This document shows, piece by piece, positions 42,721-52,732 of a stretch of DNA of 64,000 nt. The stretch's first letter is position 1; every line of letters begins with the position of its first letter. Source of the DNA: Pelagibacterales bacterium SAG-MED15. GTDB taxonomy: Bacteria > Pseudomonadota > Alphaproteobacteria > Pelagibacterales > Pelagibacteraceae. A program made the translations under genes and the position numbers. The stretch lies in NCBI GenBank assembly GCA_014654065.1, contig JACWDM010000002.1:62001-126000 (forward strand). The letters are read 5' to 3'. A model generated the notes under the pieces. The model ran no database searches. It was not told the DNA's origin and saw only the letters and a program-made list of their open reading frames with translations.

Positions 42721-43791
42721 TAATTTTACTCCTGATCCTTTCAAAAAGACAGCATTCTCATCTAATTGCCATCGTGGTTTAGCTGCATAATCCAAATTAT
42801 CAAATTTTTTTTTTTTATATTTTTCAAGACCAACGACTGCAATCATTGCTGCATTGTCACCGCATAGATTTATAGGAGGGAAAATAGGTTTAAAATTTTT
42901 TTTAAAGCTAAGATTAGTTAACATTTGTCTAATTTTCTTATTAGCAGCTACACCACCGGCAATTACAAAAGTAGCTTTATCATTTGAGGATTTCTCTCTA
43001 AATTCTTTAAATGCATTTTTGGTTTTTTTGTATAAAATTTCCTCCACTGTTTTTTGAAAAGATGCAGCTAAATCATATTTGTCTTGTTTAGTTTTTATTA
43101 TTTTAGAAATTTTTAAAACTGCAGTTTTTAGTCCCGCAAAAGACAAATTACATCCACCTTTATTTAAAATTGGTTTAGGTAAATTGAATCTATTTGGATC
43201 TCCTTTTTCTGCGAATTTTTCTAGATAGGGACCACCAGGAAATTCTATACCTAACATTTTTGCTGTTTTATCAAAAGCTTCACCTAATGCGTCATCAATA
43301 GTTGTACCTAATCGCTGATAAATTCCGAATTTTTTAACTGTTAAATATTGAGTGTGGCCACCAGAAATTAAAAGCAAAAGATATGGAAATTTTAATTTTG
43401 TAATAAGTTTTGGTGATAGCGCATGACCCTCCAAATGATTTACTGCTATGAAAGGTTTATTTAGACTTAAAGCAAGTGACTTTGCAAAATTTAGTCCAAC
43501 AGAAATACAGACTACCAAGCCAGGTCCTGCAGTCACAGAAATAGCATCAATTTCTTTGATGTTAACACCGCTATCATTGATTGCTTTTTTTACGATTAAA
43601 TCTATTTTTTCGATATGTGATCGTGCAGCAAGTTCTGGTACAACTCCACCAAATTCCTTATGTACATCAATTTGACTCGATACTACGTTTGACAGAATAG
43701 TAGGTATTTCTGTGTTATTTTCCTTGATTATAGCAGCCGCTGTCTCATCACAACTTGTTTCAATTCCAAGAATAATAGTTTTTTTTTTCAT
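42718..43791 (-). CDS. tsaD: tRNA N6-adenosine threonylcarbamoyltransferase TsaD
   Basis: ILGIETSCDETAAAII, NHLEGHALSP, LISGGHTQ. Confidence 0.98.
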   Translation of the reverse strand: MKKKTIILGIETSCDETAAAIIKENNTEIPTILSNVVSSQIDVHKEFGGVVPELAARSHIEKIDLIVKKAINDSGVNIKEIDAISVTAGPGLVVCISVGLNFAKSLALSLNKPFIAVNHLEGHALSPKLITKLKFPYLLLLISGGHTQYLTVKKFGIYQRLGTTIDDALGEAFDKTAKMLGIEFPGGPYLEKFAEKGDPNRFNLPKPILNKGGCNLSFAGLKTAVLKISKIIKTKQDKYDLAASFQKTVEEILYKKTKNAFKEFREKSSNDKATFVIAGGVAANKKIRQMLTNLSFKKNFKPIFPPINLCGDNAAMIAVVGLEKYKKKKFDNLDYAAKPRWQLDENAVFLKGSGVKL

Positions 43792-43846
43792 TATTTATTT
43801 TTGATGATATTACAATTTAGATATAAAAATTCAGTATAAAATATTT

Positions 43847-44770
43847 ATGCATAAAAAAAAAATTATTATTGGATCAAGAGGAAGTAAATTAGCTTTAATA
43901 TATGCTGAAATTGCTAAAAATAAAATATTAGATCTAAAGGAGAAATTTAATATTAGTGAAGTATCTATTCAAAAAATCAAAACCGATGGAGATGAAATAC
44001 AGAATATTAGGCTATCTGATACTGGTGGTAAGGGTTTATTTTCAAAAAAAATCGAAGATCAGTTGAAAGAAAAAAAAATTGATATAGCTGTACATGCTCT
44101 TAAAGATATGCCATCAATTGAAACAGATGGCTTACAAACTCAATGTTTTTTAGAACGAAATGATCCAAGAGAAGTTTTAATTACAAGAAATAAAAAAACA
44201 TTAAAAGAATTAAAAGATGGTTCTGTTGTCGGTACATCTTCTTACCGTAGAGAATTTCAATTAAATAGACAGAATAGTAAATTAAAATTTAAACTTATTA
44301 GAGGTAACGTTGACACGAGGTTGAAAAAGTTAAATGATGGTTTGTATGATGCAATAATTTTATCAATAGTGGGTATAAAATTTTTAGGTTTAGAAAAATA
44401 TATTTCACAAAAATTTTCTACATCTGAAATAATTCCTAGTGTTGGTCAAGGTGTAATTGCACTTCAATGCCGCAAAGAGGATATAGAAACTCAAGATATT
44501 TTAAAAAAAATAAACCATATTAATACAAAAAGTTGTGTCGAAGCAGAGAGGAATATTTTAAAAGTTTTGGAAGGTGACTGTGAAACTGCTATTGGTGCAC
44601 ACGCACAAATCACAGATGGTAAAATTTCATTAGAAGCCGAACTTTTTTCATTAGACGGCAAGAAAAGATTTTATTTGAAATCTTCAAAAGAAGTTAACTC
44701 CGCTGGTCTACTTGGAAAAGAAGTGGGAAAAATACTAAAAGAAAAATCTGAAAATTTGTATAAAAAATAA
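43847..44770 (+). CDS. hemC: Porphobilinogen deaminase
   Basis: IIIGSRGSKLALIYAE, HALKDMPS, GVIALQCR, ALEGDCETAIGAHA-like. Confidence 0.96.
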   Translation: MHKKKIIIGSRGSKLALIYAEIAKNKILDLKEKFNISEVSIQKIKTDGDEIQNIRLSDTGGKGLFSKKIEDQLKEKKIDIAVHALKDMPSIETDGLQTQCFLERNDPREVLITRNKKTLKELKDGSVVGTSSYRREFQLNRQNSKLKFKLIRGNVDTRLKKLNDGLYDAIILSIVGIKFLGLEKYISQKFSTSEIIPSVGQGVIALQCRKEDIETQDILKKINHINTKSCVEAERNILKVLEGDCETAIGAHAQITDGKISLEAELFSLDGKKRFYLKSSKEVNSAGLLGKEVGKILKEKSENLYKK

Positions 44771-44771
44771 T

Positions 44772-45470
44772 ATGCATATTTTATTCACAAGACCATTTGA
44801 TGATAGTAAGGAATTAATATTAAGATTTAAGTCTTTAGGCCACATAGTTTCCAACATACCTGTTATAATAATTAAAAAAAAAGAATATTTTAAAGTGAAT
44901 TATTCATCTTTTAATGGAATTATATTTACAAGTTCAAATGCTATTAAATTTTTTGACATAAATTCTTTAGACAAAAATATCAAGTGTTTTTGTGTTGGAA
45001 ATGCAACAGAGCAAACAGCCAAAAAAAAAGGTTTTCAAAATATATATTCAGCCGAGGGCAATGTTAATAATCTAAAGGAAATAATTTTACAAAATTTTAA
45101 ATCATCAGAGGGTAAGTTACTTTATGTAAGTGGAGAAATAATAACTTATGACCTAGATAAATATTTAATATCTGAAGGTTTATCCGTTGAGAGGTTAATA
45201 AATTATACTTCACATCCTGTTGAGAAATTTGATGAAAATCTGATTAGTGATTTAAAAAACAATATTCCAGATATTGTTTACGTATATTCACAAAACAGTG
45301 CAATAAGCTTTAAAAGCTTATTAATAAACTACGACTTGCAAAATCATTGGATGAACACTAATTTGATGTGTATTAGTGAAAAAACCTCTTCGGTTTTGAA
45401 TGATATAAAATGGAAGAAAATTTTTTTATTCAACCCTGGAGAAGAAGAGTATTTATTATATAAAATTTAA
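44772..45470 (+). CDS. hemD: Uroporphyrinogen-III synthase
   Basis: HILFTRPFDDSKEL, GIIFTSSNAIKFF; follows hemC. Confidence 0.88.
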   Translation: MHILFTRPFDDSKELILRFKSLGHIVSNIPVIIIKKKEYFKVNYSSFNGIIFTSSNAIKFFDINSLDKNIKCFCVGNATEQTAKKKGFQNIYSAEGNVNNLKEIILQNFKSSEGKLLYVSGEIITYDLDKYLISEGLSVERLINYTSHPVEKFDENLISDLKNNIPDIVYVYSQNSAISFKSLLINYDLQNHWMNTNLMCISEKTSSVLNDIKWKKIFLFNPGEEEYLLYKI

Positions 45471-45472
45471 TT

Positions 45473-46558
45473 ATGGAATTAATAAAAAATTTTAAAGAAT
45501 TATTTTTATCTGTTTGGGATAGAGGAATCCTTGGAATAGATATTTTTGAAATATTAATTGGTTTAGGAATTTTTTTAATATTTTTAATATTTAGAGGGCT
45601 AATTAGTAAGTTAATTATTAAAAAATTAGAAGTTATTTCGAAAAGAACAACAAATCAACTTGATGATACTTTTGTAAAGTCAATGATTGGTCCTGCAAGA
45701 TTTTTACCTATCGTTTTAGGTTTTTTTATTGCAAGTTATTATATGTCCTTTGAAGAGGATAGTAGGGCTTTTGTTGAAAATATTAATAGAACTCTCATCA
45801 CAATTTTATTATTTTGGATTATTCATCAAATTATTGAGCCTATTTCTTATATATTAAGTGGGTTAGGAAAAATTTTAACTCGTGAATTAATTGGATGGAT
45901 AATTAAATCATTAAAAGTATTAATTTTCATACTCGGTACAGCAGCAGTTCTTGAGCTGTGGGGAATTAAAATTGGACCAATTATTGCTGGACTTGGATTA
46001 TTTGGAGTTGCAGTAGCATTAGGTGCTCAAGATTTATTTAAAAATTTAATATCAGGTATTTTAGTTTTAGTTGAAAAAAGATTTAAAATGGGTGATTGGA
46101 TATTAGTCGAGGGGATCATTGAAGGTATAGTAGAAAGAATAGGTTTTAGATCAACAACAATAAGAAAGTTTGATAAATCTCTAGCAATAATACCGAATTT
46201 CCAATTTGCTGAAAATGCAGTTATCAATGTAAGTCAAACTACAAATTGGATTATAAGTTGGGTAATAACCTTGCAATACGACACTACTGTTGATCAGCTA
46301 AAAATTATAAGAGATAAAATAGAACAATATATTAAGTCACATGAGGATTTTAACTCAAAAATTGGTTATGCAGTTCGTGTAGATAAATTTTCAGATAGTT
46401 CAATAGATATGTATGTAAGATGTTTTACCAATTCAGATAGTTGGGAAAACTGGCTTGAAGTCAAAGAAAGATTAGCAATTGAAATTAAACAAATAGTTGA
46501 AAAAAATGGTGCATCTTTTGCATTTCCAAGTCAATCTATTTATGTTGAGAAAAAATGA
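45473..46558 (+). CDS. Mechanosensitive ion channel MscS family
   Basis: GLGLFGVAVALGAQDLFKNLISGILVLVEKRFKMGDWI. Confidence 0.95.
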   Translation: MELIKNFKELFLSVWDRGILGIDIFEILIGLGIFLIFLIFRGLISKLIIKKLEVISKRTTNQLDDTFVKSMIGPARFLPIVLGFFIASYYMSFEEDSRAFVENINRTLITILLFWIIHQIIEPISYILSGLGKILTRELIGWIIKSLKVLIFILGTAAVLELWGIKIGPIIAGLGLFGVAVALGAQDLFKNLISGILVLVEKRFKMGDWILVEGIIEGIVERIGFRSTTIRKFDKSLAIIPNFQFAENAVINVSQTTNWIISWVITLQYDTTVDQLKIIRDKIEQYIKSHEDFNSKIGYAVRVDKFSDSSIDMYVRCFTNSDSWENWLEVKERLAIEIKQIVEKNGASFAFPSQSIYVEKK

Positions 46559-46848
46559 TTGCTATATTTTATTTAGTACTTCAAATTTTAAAACTTTATT
46601 CATATGTGGTAATTGCTAACGTTGTAGTAAGTTGGCTCGTTGCTTTTAATGTATTAAATACTTCAAATAGATTTGTATATTCAATATTAGACTTTACTTA
46701 CAGACTTACAGATCCGATTTTGAATAAGATAAGACGTTTTTTACCTAATCTCGGCGCATTTGATATATCACCTATAATCCTTCTTTTATTGATATGGTTC
46801 ATAGAAATGTGTATGAAGATTTACATAGCACCAATTTTATTTAATTAA
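46555..46848 (+). CDS. YggT family membrane protein
   Basis: VVSWLVAFNVLNTSNRFVYSILDFTYRLTDPILNKIRRFLPNLGAFDISPII. Confidence 0.9.
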   Translation: MIAIFYLVLQILKLYSYVVIANVVVSWLVAFNVLNTSNRFVYSILDFTYRLTDPILNKIRRFLPNLGAFDISPIILLLLIWFIEMCMKIYIAPILFN

Positions 46849-46851
46849 CTC

Positions 46852-47697
46852 ATGATTTTAATTGACGGAAAAAAAGCAGCTGCAGAATTAAGAGGAGAAC
46901 TAAAACTTGAGGTCTCAGAGCTTAAAGAAAAATTTAATAAAGTTCCTGGACTTACTGTAATATTAATTGGCGATTTAACGCCAAGTCAAATTTATGTTAG
47001 GAATAAAGAAAAGTCAGCAAATGAAGTTGGTTTAAAATCAGAAGTAATTAAATATCCAGACTCTGTAGATGAAAAAACAGTTTTGGAAAAAATAGCAGAG
47101 TTAAATAGAGATAGTAGCGTATCAGGTATTCTTGTGCAATTACCATTACCAAAACATATTGATAAGCAAAAAGTTATAGAAGCAATAGTACCTGGAAAAG
47201 ATGTAGATGGATTTCATCCAATGAATGTTGGAAATTTATCATCTGGATATGAAAGTTCAGTTCCCTGTACACCGCTTGGCTGTTATTTATTAATAAAAAA
47301 AATTGAACCAAATCTTTCAGGAAAGAAAGCAGTAGTAATTGGTAGATCAAATTTAAATGGAAAGCCAATGACTCAATTATTATTAAAAGAAAATTGCACA
47401 GTAACGATAACTCACTCTAAAACTAAAGATTTAAAAGGCGAATGTCTTAAAGGAGATATAATCGTTGCAGCAGTTGGTATTCCGGAATTGGTTAAAGCAG
47501 ACTGGATTAAGAAAGATGCAATTGTAATAGATGTGGGAATTAATAAAACTGAAAAAGGTATTGTGGGCGATGTAGCCTTTGAAGAAGTTTCAAAAGTTGC
47601 TAAAGCCCTTACTCCAGTTCCAGGCGGGGTTGGACCTATGACAATTGCTTGTTTACTAAAAAATACTATTGAGTGTTTTAAAAGATCTCAAAAATAA
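46852..47697 (+). CDS. folD: Methylenetetrahydrofolate dehydrogenase/cyclohydrolase
   Basis: GILVQLPLPKHID, PGKDVDGFHPMNVG, VIGRSNLNGKPM, PVPGGVGPMTIACLL. Confidence 0.98.
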   Translation: MILIDGKKAAAELRGELKLEVSELKEKFNKVPGLTVILIGDLTPSQIYVRNKEKSANEVGLKSEVIKYPDSVDEKTVLEKIAELNRDSSVSGILVQLPLPKHIDKQKVIEAIVPGKDVDGFHPMNVGNLSSGYESSVPCTPLGCYLLIKKIEPNLSGKKAVVIGRSNLNGKPMTQLLLKENCTVTITHSKTKDLKGECLKGDIIVAAVGIPELVKADWIKKDAIVIDVGINKTEKGIVGDVAFEEVSKVAKALTPVPGGVGPMTIACLLKNTIECFKRSQK

Positions 47698-47699
47698 AT

Positions 47700-48413
47700 T
47701 TAAGAGAGTTTGGACCTACCACCATCAACAGCAATAATTTGACCAGTAACCCAAGAGCTTTCCTCAGTTAGCAAAAATTTTGCAAGTGCTGCTGAATCTT
47801 TACCTTCGCCAAGTCTTTTTAATGGATGAGCTTTGGCTATGCCTTCAGCGAGTGCTTTATTTTTTAACATAGGTTGAGCAATCTTTGAATTTGTTAAACT
47901 TGGTGCAATACAATTAACCCTAATACTCGGAGCAAATTCTGCAGCAAGTGAAACTGTCAAACCTTCTACAGCAGCTTTTGCTGATGCGATTATTGAATGA
48001 TTAGTAAAACCCCTTTGCGCAGCAACTGTGGAAAATAAAACAACTGATCCCTTATTTTTTTTTAAACTTTCTTGAAAACCCTTGATAACATCAACTGCAG
48101 AGTAAAGATTTAGTTTCATACACTTATTGAAATCCTGTTCAGTCACCATCCTAATTGGTTTAAGGTCTATAGATCCAACACAATATGCAATACCACAAAT
48201 ATCATTTACGTCTTTATTAACTTTTTCTACAAAGCCATCTTTAAGAACATCCGCAACTGTATAATTATAACCAAGTTTATTGGATATATTTTTTACTTCT
48301 TCCTCATTTCTTGCAACTAAGTGAACATTTGATATGCCAGCACTTTTTAACTGTTCTGCTAAACTAGATCCAATTGAACCTGTGGCACCAAATATCAAAA
48401 ACTTTCCTGACAT
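47700..48413 (-). CDS. SDR family oxidoreductase
   Basis: LIFGATGSIGSSLAEQL, AAKAAVEG-type active site, GQIIAVDGGRS. Confidence 0.93.
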   Translation of the reverse strand: MSGKFLIFGATGSIGSSLAEQLKSAGISNVHLVARNEEEVKNISNKLGYNYTVADVLKDGFVEKVNKDVNDICGIAYCVGSIDLKPIRMVTEQDFNKCMKLNLYSAVDVIKGFQESLKKNKGSVVLFSTVAAQRGFTNHSIIASAKAAVEGLTVSLAAEFAPSIRVNCIAPSLTNSKIAQPMLKNKALAEGIAKAHPLKRLGEGKDSAALAKFLLTEESSWVTGQIIAVDGGRSKLS

Positions 48414-48440
48414 AAATAATTTTTACGTTATAGTTATATT

Positions 48441-49937
48441 ATGAAGTTATTTTTTATACTTGGAAACCAGTTATTTCCACCTAAATATTTAGACCGCTTC
48501 AAAAATGATCACCTATTTTTTATGTCCGAAGACCATGAATTATGTACATATGAAAAGCATCATAAACTTAAAATTTTGTTGTTTTTGTCAGCAATGAGAT
48601 CCCATTTAGATCATCTAAAAAAAAATACATTCAAAGTTGAATACTCTAGAATTGACTCAAATGATTTTAAAAAAGATTATTTAGAGAAAGTTAAAAAAGT
48701 AATAAAATTAAAAAAAATAAAAGAAATTACAAGTTTTGAAATTGAAGATAAGTTTTTTGAAAAAAAAGTTCAAAACTTTGTAAAAAAAAATGATCTTATT
48801 TGGAACAAAATTAAATCACCGATGTTTTTAAACTCTAGAGAGGAGTTTAATAATTATTTATCAAAAAATAAAAGACCTTTTATGGCAACTTTTTATAAAG
48901 GTACCCGACAAAAATTAAATATATTAATGACGAAAGATGGGAATCCTGAGGGGGGTAAATGGAGTTTTGATGAAGATAATCGAAAGAAACTTCCTAAAAA
49001 TACAAAAGTTCCAAAGTTTCGAAATATTAATGAAACAAAACACACTAAAAACTTAAAACCTATTATTGAAAAAATATTTAAAGATCACCCAGGAAGTACC
49101 AAAAATTTTTGGTTTGCTACAGAGTATAATGATGTTGTGAAACTCTTAAATTTTTTCTTAAAAGAAAAATCAAATTTGTTCGGTGACTATGAAGACGCAG
49201 TTGATCAGGGAAATAATATTTTATTTCATAGTGCATTAAGTCCATACATTAATTTAGGTCTTATAACTCCTGAATATATTATTTCTAAAACTTTAGAATT
49301 TCATAAGAAAAATAAAATTAGACTGAATTCTTTAGAAGGTTATGTAAGACAAGTTATTGGATGGAGAGAATTTATGCGTGGTGTTTATCAAAAGTATAGC
49401 GACGAAATGGAGACGAGAAATTTTTTTAAACAAAACAGAAAAATGAAAGATTCATGGTACGAAGGAACAACTGGTTTACCTCCTTTAGATTACGCAATTA
49501 AAAATGCTTTAAATCATGGTTGGTCGCATCACATTGAAAGGTTAATGATACTCTCAAATATTATGAACTTATGTGAACTCAAACCTAAAATTGTTTACAA
49601 ATGGTTTATGGAAATGTTTGTAGACTCTTCTGATTGGGTAATGGTGCCAAATGTTTATGGAATGGGTTTATTCAGTGATGGAGGAATTTTTGCTACTAAG
49701 CCTTATATTTGTGGATCAAGTTACTTTATGAAAATGATGGATTTTAAAAAAGGGGAGTGGTGCAATACAATGGATGGATTGTATTGGAGATTTATAAATA
49801 GAAATAGAACTTTCTTTTTAAAAAACCCAAGACTGTCGATGATGGTAAGAATTTTTGACAAAATGAAACCTGAGAGAAAAAAATTAATATTGTCAGAGGC
49901 TGAAAAATTTATTAATAAAAATACATATGGCAATTAA
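48441..49937 (+). CDS. Cryptochrome/photolyase-related protein (PhrB / FeS-BCP-like)
   Basis: ILGNQLFPP, EGYVRQVIGWREFMRG, NHGWSHHIERLMILSNIMNL, WVMVPNVYGMGLFSDGG. Confidence 0.93.
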   Translation: MKLFFILGNQLFPPKYLDRFKNDHLFFMSEDHELCTYEKHHKLKILLFLSAMRSHLDHLKKNTFKVEYSRIDSNDFKKDYLEKVKKVIKLKKIKEITSFEIEDKFFEKKVQNFVKKNDLIWNKIKSPMFLNSREEFNNYLSKNKRPFMATFYKGTRQKLNILMTKDGNPEGGKWSFDEDNRKKLPKNTKVPKFRNINETKHTKNLKPIIEKIFKDHPGSTKNFWFATEYNDVVKLLNFFLKEKSNLFGDYEDAVDQGNNILFHSALSPYINLGLITPEYIISKTLEFHKKNKIRLNSLEGYVRQVIGWREFMRGVYQKYSDEMETRNFFKQNRKMKDSWYEGTTGLPPLDYAIKNALNHGWSHHIERLMILSNIMNLCELKPKIVYKWFMEMFVDSSDWVMVPNVYGMGLFSDGGIFATKPYICGSSYFMKMMDFKKGEWCNTMDGLYWRFINRNRTFFLKNPRLSMMVRIFDKMKPERKKLILSEAEKFINKNTYGN

Positions 49938-50277
49938 AGTTTTTTTTAATAATTCCTGTAATGTTTGTAGATTAGAGATAAATCACTATAAGAAGATTGC
50001 TGATAGTAATTTAGAATGGGTTGACATAACAAATAACGATGAAGCTTTAAAATTAACCTCAAAATCACAGGCAGAATTATTAAGAAGACTTCATGTAATC
50101 GAGGATGGAAAAGTAATAGGTGGCGCTAAAGCTTTTGTTATAATATGGTCAAAAATTCCTAAATATAATTTTCTGGCAAAAATATTTTCAATTAAGCCTT
50201 TATTTGTTTTATTCCATTATGGCTATGAAGTAATTGCCTATTTTTTATTTTTGAAAAATAAACACCAACTAAAGTGA
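49927..50277 (+). CDS. DUF393 / DCC-type thiol-disulfide oxidoreductase-like
   Basis: VFFNNSCNVCRLEINHYKK (CxxC), GAKAFVIIWSKIP. Confidence 0.88.
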   Translation: MAIKVFFNNSCNVCRLEINHYKKIADSNLEWVDITNNDEALKLTSKSQAELLRRLHVIEDGKVIGGAKAFVIIWSKIPKYNFLAKIFSIKPLFVLFHYGYEVIAYFLFLKNKHQLK

Positions 50278-50399
50278 AAAAACAAAATTTACCCTCTAAA
50301 ACTTGTTTAGTTTGTAAAAGACCTTTTGTTTGGAGAAAAAAATGGAGATTAAATTGGGATCGGGTTAAGTATTGTTCAAAAAAATGCTCTTCTAAATAA
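50274..50399 (+). CDS. DUF2256-like small Cys protein (41 aa), absent from ORF track
   Basis: GTG start overlapping the upstream stop: (M)KKQNLPSKTCLVCKRPFVWRKKWRLNWDRVKYCSKKCSSK*; CxxC and CxxxC motifs. Confidence 0.9.
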   Translation: MKKQNLPSKTCLVCKRPFVWRKKWRLNWDRVKYCSKKCSSK

Positions 50400-51537
50400 A
50401 TTCTTGAACTATTTTTGGAATATGATTTTTAAAATTAAAAAAACCTTTATTACAATATTTCCAAGAATACTGATCAATCTTTCTATATAAAAATGAGATA
50501 TTTTTTAATTTGTTAGAATTTATAAAATCAAGATTTTCACCAACAGAGGGATATAAACATAATAAATTATCATTCATAGTATCTAAGTCTCTAATATCAA
50601 TTATTTCGCAATCAATTGATTTTTCCAAAAGCCTCTTTTTTTGATCTTCAAATAAATTTCCTTTAAATTCAATATTTTTTTGACTTAATTTTATTTTTCT
50701 ATTCTCATTTTTATTTGATACTAAAAAAACTTTATTAAATTTATTATCCTTAAAATCAGAAGTTTCAAATGAAAGATTGTTATCAAAAATAATTAAGTTT
50801 TTATTTTTAATATCTTGCATATTTTCAAAGTTTTTTGTTTCTATAGAATAAGTTCTATTATCAAATATTGGCTGAGCATCCTCATTTAGTTTTACATTTT
50901 GAAATCTGTTGTAACTAAACAATTTTATATTCCATTCTTTAGCAATGTAGTTTTTTCCTTTTGTTTGTACTCCTGCGACCCATCTCCAACCTAAAGTGTT
51001 AGAGGCAGCATCACCATCGAACAAATGTTGTAAAAAGAATTCTGCACCCAATTGCCAAGGTAATTTAAGTGTAAAAATCCAAATACTAGCAAACCACATT
51101 CTGGCATGGTTATGTAAGTAATTGTTTTCTTTAAGTTCTTTCACCCATTCGTCGAAGCATTTTAAATTAGTACCTCCGTTTATTGCATTTTTATAATCCT
51201 GATCATTTGAATAATCTTTTTTAATTTTTTCTAAATCGGATAAATAGTCTTTCCATACTGTGGGTCTTAATTCCAGCCATCCTTTCCAATAAACTCTCCA
51301 TAGAACTTCTTGAATAAATTTTTCATTTTTACTGAAAGAAAATTTTTTAAGAGACTTATCTATAACTTCTATTTCATTAATAATTCCGTGTGAAATATAT
51401 GGAGACAGACAAGATATATTATTCCTTTTTTTAGAGCCATAATCAAAATTCCTAAGTTTTGCATATTGATTAAGATTATTTTCAATAAATCTTTCTAGTT
51501 GTTCGATGGCCGCAGATCTACTTGGCAAAAAGTTCAT
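50392..51537 (-). CDS. FAD-binding domain photolyase/cryptochrome-like protein
   Basis: SCLSPYISHGIINEIEV, NHARMWFASIWIFTLKLPWQLGAEFFLQHLFDGDAASNTLGWRWVAGVQTKGK; no N-terminal antenna domain. Confidence 0.9.
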   Translation of the reverse strand: MNFLPSRSAAIEQLERFIENNLNQYAKLRNFDYGSKKRNNISCLSPYISHGIINEIEVIDKSLKKFSFSKNEKFIQEVLWRVYWKGWLELRPTVWKDYLSDLEKIKKDYSNDQDYKNAINGGTNLKCFDEWVKELKENNYLHNHARMWFASIWIFTLKLPWQLGAEFFLQHLFDGDAASNTLGWRWVAGVQTKGKNYIAKEWNIKLFSYNRFQNVKLNEDAQPIFDNRTYSIETKNFENMQDIKNKNLIIFDNNLSFETSDFKDNKFNKVFLVSNKNENRKIKLSQKNIEFKGNLFEDQKKRLLEKSIDCEIIDIRDLDTMNDNLLCLYPSVGENLDFINSNKLKNISFLYRKIDQYSWKYCNKGFFNFKNHIPKIVQEFI

Positions 51538-51543
51538 TAATGA

Positions 51544-52725
51544 TTATTTTAGTTTTTTTTTGTGAAAATTTATAAATCTTTCAACATTTGACTTATTAAA
51601 TGATTTATTTTCTTCGAAAGATACTTTTTTCATAGAGTATGCATTACTTTTTGTAACTCTCGAATAAATTATAACATTGCCTTTATAAAGTTTTAATTTT
51701 ATTGATCCGTTAACTTTACTTCTTTTTGTATCTACAATTTTTTGAATTTTTAATCTTTCCTTTGAATACCAATAACCGTTATAAATTAATTCAGCATATT
51801 TTGGCATTACCCCATCTTTTTTATGCATCGTCTCTTTGTCTAATGTTATTGACTCAATGGCTCTATGAGCTTGAACTAGCAATGTACCTCCAGGAGTTTC
51901 ATAAACACCCCTAGATTTTATTCCAAGAAATCTATTTTCTACTAAGTCAACTCTACCAATTCCATTTTTACCAGCAATTTGATTTAGTTTTTCTAAAAGT
52001 TTTGCAGGATTTAATTTTTTCCCATTTACACTTATTGGATCTCCATTGCTAAATCCAATTGTTATAAAGGTTGGTTTGTTAGGTGCTTTCTCAGGAGATG
52101 TAGTTCTTTGAAATATGAAATCTGGCGCAGAATTTTTAGGATTTTCTAGTGCTTTACCTTCTGTAGATGTATGCAATAAATTATCATCTACTGAAAAAGG
52201 TGGTGCACCTTTTTTATCTTTAGGTATTGGTATATTATGTTTTTTTGCGTAATTAATTAAATCAGTTCTAGATTTAAGTTTCCAAATTCTCCAAGGAGCA
52301 ATAATTTTTATTTTTGTGTCGAAGTAATGATAACCAAGCTCAAATCTTACTTGATCATTACCTTTGCCTGTAGATCCATGAGAAACCGCATAAGCTTTAA
52401 ATTTTTTTGCAATCTTTATTTGATCTTTAGCAATTAAAGGTCGAGCTATGGATGTACCAAGTAAATAAACACCTTCGTAGATTGCATGACCTCTGATCAT
52501 AGGGAAAACATAATCTTTAACAAATATATTTTTTAGATCATTTATTATTATATTTTTTACACCCAGCTTTTTTGCATTACTTATAATTTTTTTCTTATCC
52601 ATTTTTTGTCCAATGTCTGCAGTATATGCTATTATTTCGGCATCATAGTTTTCTTGAAGCCATTTAAGTATAATTGATGTATCTAAACCGCCAGAGTACG
52701 CGAGTACAATTTTTCTTTTTTTCAT
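51544..52725 (-). CDS. argG: Argininosuccinate synthase
   Basis: IVLAYSGGLDTSIILKWL, SHGSTGKGNDQVRFEL. Confidence 0.99.
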   Translation of the reverse strand: MKKRKIVLAYSGGLDTSIILKWLQENYDAEIIAYTADIGQKMDKKKIISNAKKLGVKNIIINDLKNIFVKDYVFPMIRGHAIYEGVYLLGTSIARPLIAKDQIKIAKKFKAYAVSHGSTGKGNDQVRFELGYHYFDTKIKIIAPWRIWKLKSRTDLINYAKKHNIPIPKDKKGAPPFSVDDNLLHTSTEGKALENPKNSAPDFIFQRTTSPEKAPNKPTFITIGFSNGDPISVNGKKLNPAKLLEKLNQIAGKNGIGRVDLVENRFLGIKSRGVYETPGGTLLVQAHRAIESITLDKETMHKKDGVMPKYAELIYNGYWYSKERLKIQKIVDTKRSKVNGSIKLKLYKGNVIIYSRVTKSNAYSMKKVSFEENKSFNKSNVERFINFHKKKLK

Positions 52726-52732
52726 TATTTAT

